Assembly: GCA_050050615.1 (NCBI GenBank)
Contig: JASFTV010000139.1
Location: forward strand, 1-8,581
DNA: 8,581 nucleotides
Source: JASFTV01 sp050050615
GTDB taxonomy: Bacteria > Desulfobacterota > DSM-4660 > Desulfatiglandales > HGW-15
Reading direction: 5' to 3'
The notes below the pieces were generated by a model that was not told the DNA's origin, made no database searches, and worked only from the letters and a program-made list of their open reading frames with translations. Shown here piece after piece: positions 1-4,340 of this stretch; the first letter of the stretch is position 1, and the number at the start of each line of letters is the position of its first letter. A program made the position numbers and the translations under genes.

Positions 1-795
1 GGTAAATTCAGGATTGTGTTCAACAGAAACACCCTCATTTCTGAAATTGCGGTTTATTTCGAAAACCCTCTCCAGCCCTCCAATCACAAGCCTTTTCAAG
101 TACAGTTCGGGGGCCACTCTCAAATAGAGAGTCATGCCAAGGGCATTATGATACGTACTAAAAGGCCGAGCCGTAGCCCCGCCTGGGATGGGCTGCATCA
201 TGGGGGTCTCGACTTCAAGAAACCCGGCATCTGTAAAAAAATCCCTCATCGACTGTATGATTCGGCTCCTCATGACAAAGACGTCCTTGACCTGATCATT
301 AACGATCAGGTCTAGATAACGCTGTCTGTATCTTGTTTCTACGTCTGTCAAACCATGCCATTTCTCTGGTAGGGGCCTCATGGACTTTGACAGCAAGGTT
401 GTCTCATCCGCAAGAATCGTGAATTCTCCAGTTCTGGTACGGAAAAAGGTGCCCGTTATTCCGATAATGTCACCGAGATCCATGAGCTTGAAGATTTTGA
501 ACTGCTCTTCCCCTACTCTGTCCTTCCTAATGTAAGCCTGCATGCGTCCGGTTCCATCCTTGATGTGAATAAAGGAAGCTTTTCCGAAATCACGGAGCGC
601 CATGATTCTTCCCGCGAGAGAATATGACCCCTTTTCATTCTCCAAGGCGCCTGCATCCAACGAACCGAAACGCTCAATCGCCTCGGAGATAGTGAGAGCA
701 CACCTGTAACCAGCGGGATATAGATTGACATCCATGGCCCTCAGCTCCTCAGCCTTTCTTCTTCTATCTTCCAAAAGGGGGCTCAATTTTTCCAT
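1..795 (-). CDS. lysS: Lysyl-tRNA synthetase, class II (partial, N-terminal 265 residues; C-terminus beyond left edge)
   Basis: This enzyme charges tRNA-Lys with lysine using ATP, in the cytoplasm. The frame read on the minus strand is open from the ATG at 795 to the window edge. An N-terminal OB-fold anticodon-binding domain spans about residues 58-140. It is followed by the LysRS signature GLTDVETRYRQRYLDLIVN (148-166), class II motif 1 around GFLEVETPMM (191-200) and motif 2 FRNEGVSVEHNPEFT (251-265), where the sequence runs off the edge. Motif 3 and the rest of the catalytic domain are not in the window; the bacterial enzyme is usually about 500 residues. No good ribosome binding site precedes the ATG at 795. 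An internal ATG at 735 (Met21) has GAGGAG nine bases upstream, but residues 8-30 resemble the usual LysRS lead-in (charged helix, then NLYP), so 795 is preferred. It is transcribed divergently from the unknown pair at 1043-2390. Family assignment is firm. Confidence 0.96.
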   Translation of the reverse strand, partial: MEKLSPLLEDRRRKAEELRAMDVNLYPAGYRCALTISEAIERFGSLDAGALENEKGSYSLAGRIMALRDFGKASFIHIKDGTGRMQAYIRKDRVGEEQFKIFKLMDLGDIIGITGTFFRTRTGEFTILADETTLLSKSMRPLPEKWHGLTDVETRYRQRYLDLIVNDQVKDVFVMRSRIIQSMRDFFTDAGFLEVETPMMQPIPGGATARPFSTYHNALGMTLYLRVAPELYLKRLVIGGLERVFEINRNFRNEGVSVEHNPEFT

Positions 796-824
796 TGCAG
801 ATAAACCAACCCAAAGAGAGGCAT

Positions 825-843
825 TACCCGGTTGAACCGGGTA
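825..843. promoter_or_regulatory. Perfect 19-bp dyad between lysS and the divergent operon (candidate operator or leader hairpin)
   Basis: TACCCGGTTGAACCGGGTA is a perfect palindrome with 9-bp arms around a central G. It lies 30 bp upstream of the lysS ATG, beside an AT-rich stretch (844-863). On the minus strand a weak -10-like TATACA (862-857) would place a lysS start about ten bases upstream of the dyad, so the dyad could be a repressor site or a hairpin in the lysS leader. The promoter call for lysS is weak: the only -35-like TTGGAT sits 19 bp away. No T-run follows on the minus strand, and on the plus strand the following bases are AT-mixed, so an intrinsic terminator is less likely. Confidence 0.45.
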
Positions 844-925
844 TTATTTAATTATTTGTATAACTTGAACGTATGCTTGTAATCCAATTGCCGTGGATAG
901 TCAAGGCAAAAGAATCACTTATATC

Positions 926-956
926 ATGAATTTGGTGTCCACGAGACCCAATTCAT
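926..956. repeat. Imperfect inverted repeat upstream of the unknown operon
   Basis: ATGAATTTGGT (926-936) and ACCCAATTCAT (946-956) form 11-bp arms with one mismatch around a 9-base loop. The repeat ends 26 bp before the -35 element of the promoter at 983-1011, where an activator could bind. If translation really started upstream at 893 or 926 it would instead be within coding sequence. Function is unknown. Confidence 0.3.
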
Positions 957-982
957 TCGGGAATGCTCGGAAATCTTTTCTT

Positions 983-1011
983 TTGATAATCAAGAATAAC
1001 GGTGTTATAAA
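983..1011 (+). promoter_or_regulatory. Sigma70-type promoter for the unknown two-gene operon
   Basis: TTGATA (983-988) and TATAAA (1006-1011) are separated by exactly 17 bp; each hexamer matches the sigma70 consensus at five of six positions. A start near 1018 would leave a leader of about 25 bases before the ATG at 1043. A second TATAAT occurs at 1016-1021 but has no good -35 partner. This promoter argues that the open frame upstream of 1043 (from GTG 893) is not translated. It was found by eye and is untested. Confidence 0.5.
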
Positions 1012-1042
1012 ATCCTATAATTCCGTTTCCCGATTTGCCAGA

Positions 1043-2104
1043 ATGAATGATTTTCAAGACATAAATGATCTGTCAGCAATCCTATTTCCCCATTCGAGTC
1101 TGTCGGAGCCCAACATAAAGAAGATACTCTCCTTTTTCGGGCCCCTCACCATATTTCAGCCGTATTACATGGATTTGCCGCGTTTTTCCTCAGAAAGCAA
1201 TGACTTGGTCTTAGTGCAAAACCTGAATCCACCGGGGCACCTCAAGCCTGTGGAGAGGTTCAAGGGCATTCTCTCGGAATACAAGAACTGGATCACGGTA
1301 AACCCGGACAAGAGTTACACCGCCTTTTTGAAGGCGAGTCAGGGGGAGACCACCTCCGAAGATACCACGTGGGCGATCAGGAGAGCGATACGACAAGGAG
1401 GGGACCAGAATTCAGAGCCCGGTGAGGCTCTCTCCCTGAAATGGCATCTCGTTCTCCACCTGGCCCACGAAATTGAGGCCCAGCGACAGGATGCGGACAG
1501 ACTGCTAAGGTCTTTAAGGGAAAAGGATTCCCCGCTCAAAGGTATCGTAGAAGAAGAGGAGGTGGAAAATCTGTTTCAAGATGTGCCGCCCTTTGACTCA
1601 GAGCTCATGATGCAAGAAGCGCATTGGGAACAGGTTTATGAGGCCTGGTTTTCTCTGTTCGGGGGATTGTTGAAAGAGCATGAGTTTTTGATAACCCTCA
1701 ATCGACAGATCATGGATCATGTGTCAGATCTATGGCGGGAGTATGCTACAGACATTGATGGTATTCCTGAAATGGGCGTGACCTTCAAAATTCCGAACCT
1801 TTCCGAGCATAGCCTCGTAGAGCTCATGAAAATCAAGAGGCAGGTTTTTCAGGATACCCTGTTTGCTGAACTGAAGAAGAGGATCCAGAACATATGGAGG
1901 GATCCGAAGGGCAGCCTCTCCGCCTTGGAGGGGCTATCAAAAGAGATCGAAAACACCTTTCCAGGACAATTTTCGAGCAGCATCCTGGACATTAGCCTGA
2001 AATACCTTTCACCCGTTTCGACGCATGGGGCTGCGAAGAAGGGTGAACTGTTGAGACAACTCTCCGGCCAGGCCATCGTTCTAGTCGATGAGGAGGCGTC
2101 CTAG
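1043..2104 (+). CDS. Conserved-looking protein of unknown function, 353 residues, predicted cytoplasmic and helical
   Basis: I cannot assign a family or function. The predicted protein has no signal peptide, no hydrophobic membrane segment and no cysteine. Landmarks are an N-terminal LSAILFPHSSL (10-20), FFGPLTIFQP (31-40), an NPPGHLKP segment (62-69) and then mainly charged amphipathic helices. These include KWHLVLHLAHEIEAQRQDAD (133-152), which may pack as a coiled coil, and AWFSLFGGLL (201-210). The frame is open from a GTG at 893, giving 403 residues, and also offers ATG 926. The start at 1043 is chosen because a near-consensus promoter lies at 983-1011 and the extra 50 residues look unlike coding sequence. 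None of the three starts has a clear Shine-Dalgarno, so the start is moderately uncertain. The stop TAG is one base before the next gene's ATG, so the two are almost certainly co-transcribed and translationally coupled. My impression that similar proteins occur in sulfate-reducing Desulfobacterota is from memory only. Confidence 0.8.
   Translation: MNDFQDINDLSAILFPHSSLSEPNIKKILSFFGPLTIFQPYYMDLPRFSSESNDLVLVQNLNPPGHLKPVERFKGILSEYKNWITVNPDKSYTAFLKASQGETTSEDTTWAIRRAIRQGGDQNSEPGEALSLKWHLVLHLAHEIEAQRQDADRLLRSLREKDSPLKGIVEEEEVENLFQDVPPFDSELMMQEAHWEQVYEAWFSLFGGLLKEHEFLITLNRQIMDHVSDLWREYATDIDGIPEMGVTFKIPNLSEHSLVELMKIKRQVFQDTLFAELKKRIQNIWRDPKGSLSALEGLSKEIENTFPGQFSSSILDISLKYLSPVSTHGAAKKGELLRQLSGQAIVLVDEEAS
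2091..2096 (+). promoter_or_regulatory. Ribosome binding site deciding the start of the 94-residue protein
   Basis: A full AGGAGG lies within the last codons of the upstream gene, nine bases before the ATG at 2106. It rules out the earlier in-frame ATG at 2088, which lies upstream of this site and would add six residues. The arrangement implies translational coupling. Confidence 0.8.
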
Positions 2105-2105
2105 T

Positions 2106-2390
2106 ATGAGCGAAGGCAAATCAAGGATCGAAATACTCCAGAGCGAGGGTTGGATCAAACAGTTCGTGGCGGGTGAACCGCGCCTAAGCGAGGCGGCCGA
2201 AATGTACAGCGAGCTGGGCTTTGAGGTCCATCTTGAACCCCTTCCCAAAGAACCGGAATGTGAGACCTGTGTTGGCACTGAAGATGGGACCGAGTGCCGT
2301 ATATGCTTTGAGGGTTTTGAAGATCAATATAAGATCATTTTCACAAGGCCGTTGAAGTTTCAACCAGGGCCTGATGATGAGCTCTTTTGA
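2106..2390 (+). CDS. Small protein of unknown function with a CxxC-x8-CxxC motif (94 residues)
   Basis: I do not recognise the family. The N-terminal half (SRIEILQSEGWIKQFVAGEP, 6-25, then LSEAAEMYSELGFEVHLEPL, 27-46) reads as helices leading into a beta strand. The C-terminal half carries four cysteines, C52, C55, C64 and C67, in the pattern CxxC-x8-CxxC. A strand YKIIFTRP (75-82) and an acidic tail follow. The cysteine spacing is compatible with a zinc ribbon or a small Fe-S site; which metal, if any, is inference. At 94 residues with no membrane segment it is probably a small cytoplasmic partner protein. It begins one base after the stop of the upstream gene and has a strong AGGAGG, so it probably acts with the 353-residue protein. 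Its stop is 21 bp from the convergent flavoprotein gene's stop, with no clear terminator between. Confidence 0.85.
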   Translation: MSEGKSRIEILQSEGWIKQFVAGEPRLSEAAEMYSELGFEVHLEPLPKEPECETCVGTEDGTECRICFEGFEDQYKIIFTRPLKFQPGPDDELF

Positions 2391-2411
2391 TAAAGCCGTC
2401 GACAGATCTCC

Positions 2412-4070
2412 TCAGGAGCCTGTCCCTCTTTGCTGAGACTTCCAGTATGGATTGACCAAGTCCTCAAATATCGCAAGGGCCGCTTCAGCGCCCTGTCCTG
2501 CTGCTGTCACGATCTGCTTGTAACCACCTTCCACGTCGCCTGCGGAGTAGATTCGAGGAATGTTGGTTCTATGCCGCGAGTCGTGTTTGACGTAACCATC
2601 AGGACTGAGTTCCACCCCAATCTTCTGGGCTAGTTCGATGGCAGGCGTATACCCGACAGCGACGAACAGACCGTCAACCGGCATGGTTATCGCCTGTTTC
2701 GACTGGTTGTTAAGGAGTTCAACCTCCTCCACCCGATCCTTTCCTCGAATCTCTTTCACTTCGGTATTGAATAGAATAGGAATGTTGTTAGCGATGAGAT
2801 TCTTAACGAGGTGTTCCTGAGCCCTCAGAGTGTCTCTCCTGTGAACAAGCGTCACATCCACGCCGATGTTATGAAGGTGCAAGGCTTCGGTCACCGCACT
2901 GTTGCCGCCTCCAACCATGATCACCTTCTTTCCTTTGAAAAGCGGACCGTCGCATGTACTGCAATAGCTCACACCATGGCCGGAGAGCCGAGACTCGCCT
3001 GGCACGTTGAGGTGTCTGTGACTTGCCCCTGTTGCTAAAAGCACGGTCCTTGCCGTAAAACGCCTTCGGTTGGTCAAGACCACAATGGGGTCACCGGGTT
3101 GAATGTCCATCACCTCTTCTCCAGGAAAGATATTAACGTATTCCAGGGCATGGCTCACCATGAGATCCACCAGCGTTTTGCCGCCCACCTGCGTGAGGCC
3201 GGGATAGTTTTCCACCACCGGTGTCGTCGCCACCTGGCCCCCTAAGGTGCCGCGTTCAATGACCACGACCCGAAGACCGCTTCGAGCCCCATAGATGCCC
3301 GCGGTCAATCCAGCAGGACCTCCGCCAATAATGACAAGATCGGTTTCGACCTCCTCTGCATCGCTGTCAGGAATGAAAACGGTCTGCTGTTCAAGCTTTT
3401 GAAGAGAGAGCATGAACAACTCTTCGGGTTGTGCGCCCTGAGCCATGAGAATTTCGTTTGCGAAGACCTGGGGTACACTTTGGGCAGAGTATTGATCGGC
3501 CAGCTCCGGGTTTGCCTGTATGTCAATGATTTCGAGGGAAATCATATCCGGTTTTTCGATGGCTGCCCGAAGAGCATTGACCGCCTGTTGGGGACAGTAT
3601 GGACAGGAGGGGCTTACAAACACCTTAACGTCGCGAGGTGAACCGATTTTGTCGAGGACTTTCATGGATTGTTCGCTCAAGGAGGTTACCCTGTGCCCCA
3701 TCATCAGAAGGGCCTCCACAAAGGTCCGGGCCTCTTCCCCCACAGGGGCACCCAGCCAGCGTATTTGGTAGCGTTCGGGATCAAAGAGGAGGGTGGGCGC
3801 AGATACCGCATTGTATCTTTGAGCCGTCTCGTGGCTGAGATCATATTCTGTCAGTGCGATCATAGGGGCGATTTCGCGAATGACCCGAATAAGGAACCTG
3901 GTGGCTTCCGTAAAGGCGTCATTCTGACCCGGAAAGGTGAAAAGGAGGAGGGGAACTTCGTTTGGCAGGTTCTCCAACCGCGGTCTGAGCTGGGCCTGCA
4001 ACTGTTCTATCATGATTTGTTCTTTTCGAGCTCGGTCCTGATCATCATTCTTCATGAAATCTTCCTTCAT
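2412..4070 (-). CDS. AhpF-like flavoprotein: double thioredoxin-fold domain fused to thioredoxin reductase
   Basis: Predicted FAD-dependent NAD(P)H:disulfide reductase of 552 residues, slightly longer than AhpF (about 520). Residues about 25-230 form two thioredoxin folds. The first lacks a CxxC (PGQNDAF, 47-53, at the expected site), whereas the second has CPYC at 156-159 and a cis-proline segment SVPQVF (198-203). This matches AhpF, where only the second fold is redox-active. Residues about 243-540 are a TrxB-type reductase with FAD motif GGGPAG (249-254), redox pair CSTC (370-373), nucleotide motif GGGNSA (387-392) and C-terminal FAD motif GDVEGG (511-516). HRRD (410-413) followed by R416 is the pattern that favours NADPH in TrxB, whereas AhpF proper uses NADH. 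Electrons would pass from the pyridine nucleotide through FAD and the two disulfides to a peroxiredoxin or other disulfide partner. No ahpC or trxA is adjacent. The start is set by GGGGAGG five bases upstream. trxB and ahpF are both partly apt as symbols, so none is given. Confidence 0.92.
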   Translation of the reverse strand: MKEDFMKNDDQDRARKEQIMIEQLQAQLRPRLENLPNEVPLLLFTFPGQNDAFTEATRFLIRVIREIAPMIALTEYDLSHETAQRYNAVSAPTLLFDPERYQIRWLGAPVGEEARTFVEALLMMGHRVTSLSEQSMKVLDKIGSPRDVKVFVSPSCPYCPQQAVNALRAAIEKPDMISLEIIDIQANPELADQYSAQSVPQVFANEILMAQGAQPEELFMLSLQKLEQQTVFIPDSDAEEVETDLVIIGGGPAGLTAGIYGARSGLRVVVIERGTLGGQVATTPVVENYPGLTQVGGKTLVDLMVSHALEYVNIFPGEEVMDIQPGDPIVVLTNRRRFTARTVLLATGASHRHLNVPGESRLSGHGVSYCSTCDGPLFKGKKVIMVGGGNSAVTEALHLHNIGVDVTLVHRRDTLRAQEHLVKNLIANNIPILFNTEVKEIRGKDRVEEVELLNNQSKQAITMPVDGLFVAVGYTPAIELAQKIGVELSPDGYVKHDSRHRTNIPRIYSAGDVEGGYKQIVTAAGQGAEAALAIFEDLVNPYWKSQQRGTGS

Positions 4071-4075
4071 CGTTG

Positions 4076-4082
4076 CCTCCCC
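4076..4082 (-). promoter_or_regulatory. Strong ribosome binding site of the AhpF-like flavoprotein gene
   Basis: On the minus strand GGGGAGG lies five bases before the ATG at 4070. It favours this start over the internal ATG five codons later (Met6), which has no such site. Confidence 0.8.
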
Positions 4083-4176
4083 TTATTCGCGATGAAATGG
4101 GATATTTCTCCATACCTATGCACAACGACATAAATATTTTCACATTAAATGAAACATTTTGTTTTTCTTTTTGTAG

Positions 4177-4216
4177 GGGCGGGGCTTATCGGCCATAGGC
4201 GGATTAAGCCCCGCCC
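4177..4216. repeat. Very stable GC-rich hairpin/palindrome in the flavoprotein upstream region
   Basis: GGGCGGGGCTTA (4177-4188) and TAAGCCCCGCCC (4205-4216) are perfect 12-bp arms. The 16-base centre contains a further GCC-ATA-GGC mini-stem. A T-rich tract (4158-4175) precedes it on the plus strand, which becomes an A-rich tract after it on the minus strand, so in neither direction is it followed by a T-run and it is not a standard intrinsic terminator. It could be a palindromic dispersed repeat or a structural barrier upstream of the flavoprotein promoter. Confidence 0.55.
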
Positions 4217-4234
4217 GATTAGGGCTCAGATGCA

Positions 4235-4340
4235 AGAGACACGAAATCCCGAGGTACGACGCGTACATAGAAAGCGTACGTCACAGTGACGATGGATCAG
4301 TGCAACGCCGCAGATGGGCGTTTTTCATCGCCCTGTTAAA
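4235..4340 (+). other. Structured intergenic block: candidate dispersed palindromic element or small RNA
   Basis: This stretch lies between the flavoprotein and molybdoenzyme genes and has no plausible reading frame. It contains an imperfect hairpin (GACG 4258-4261 plus TAC 4264-4266 pairing with GTA 4276-4278 plus CGTC 4279-4282). Next comes a perfect dyad CGTCACAGTGACG (4279-4291), then a terminator-like stem with a T-run (4304-4325). A further GGGCG/CGCCC pair (4316-4320, 4329-4333) overlaps it. The block's last bases reach the stop codon (4336-4338) of the molybdoenzyme gene. The end block resembles intergenic elements I associate with Desulfobacterota genomes, but that is memory and not a search. 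No clear plus-strand promoter was found. Confidence 0.4.
4304..4325 (+). terminator. Terminator-like stem with T-run, plus strand
   Basis: AACGCC (4304-4309) pairs with GGCGTT (4317-4322) around a 7-base loop and is followed by further T residues to 4325. The orientation suits a plus-strand transcript, yet no plus-strand gene precedes it since 2390. Either a small RNA ends here or the stem belongs to a repeat element. The stem is short, so confidence is modest. Confidence 0.35.

Noticed and set aside
16..315. 99-residue open frame on the plus strand
   Set aside because: It is antisense to lysS, where class II synthetase motifs 1 and 2 are clear in the minus frame.
733..750. Internal lysS start (Met21) with GAGGAG nine bases upstream
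   Set aside because: Residues before Met21 fit the LysRS N-terminal lead-in, and GAGGAG simply encodes Glu-Glu in frame; it is kept only as an alternative.
2088..2105. Earlier ATG for the small four-cysteine protein
   Set aside because: The AGGAGG at 2091-2096 lies downstream of this ATG and is correctly spaced for the ATG at 2106.
2391..2425. Small palindrome CTCCTCAGGAG as a terminator between the convergent genes
   Set aside because: The arms are only 5 bp with a one-base centre, and no T-run follows in either direction.
3669..4133. 154-residue open frame on the plus strand
   Set aside because: It is antisense to the thioredoxin-fold part of the flavoprotein and runs into the intergenic region; its composition is not protein-like and it has no supporting ribosome binding site.
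4131..4160. TTTCA-n7-TGAAA inverted repeat as a known redox regulator site upstream of the flavoprotein gene
   Set aside because: The 5-bp arms do not match the Rex, FNR/CRP or PerR consensus patterns and are common by chance in AT-rich sequence.
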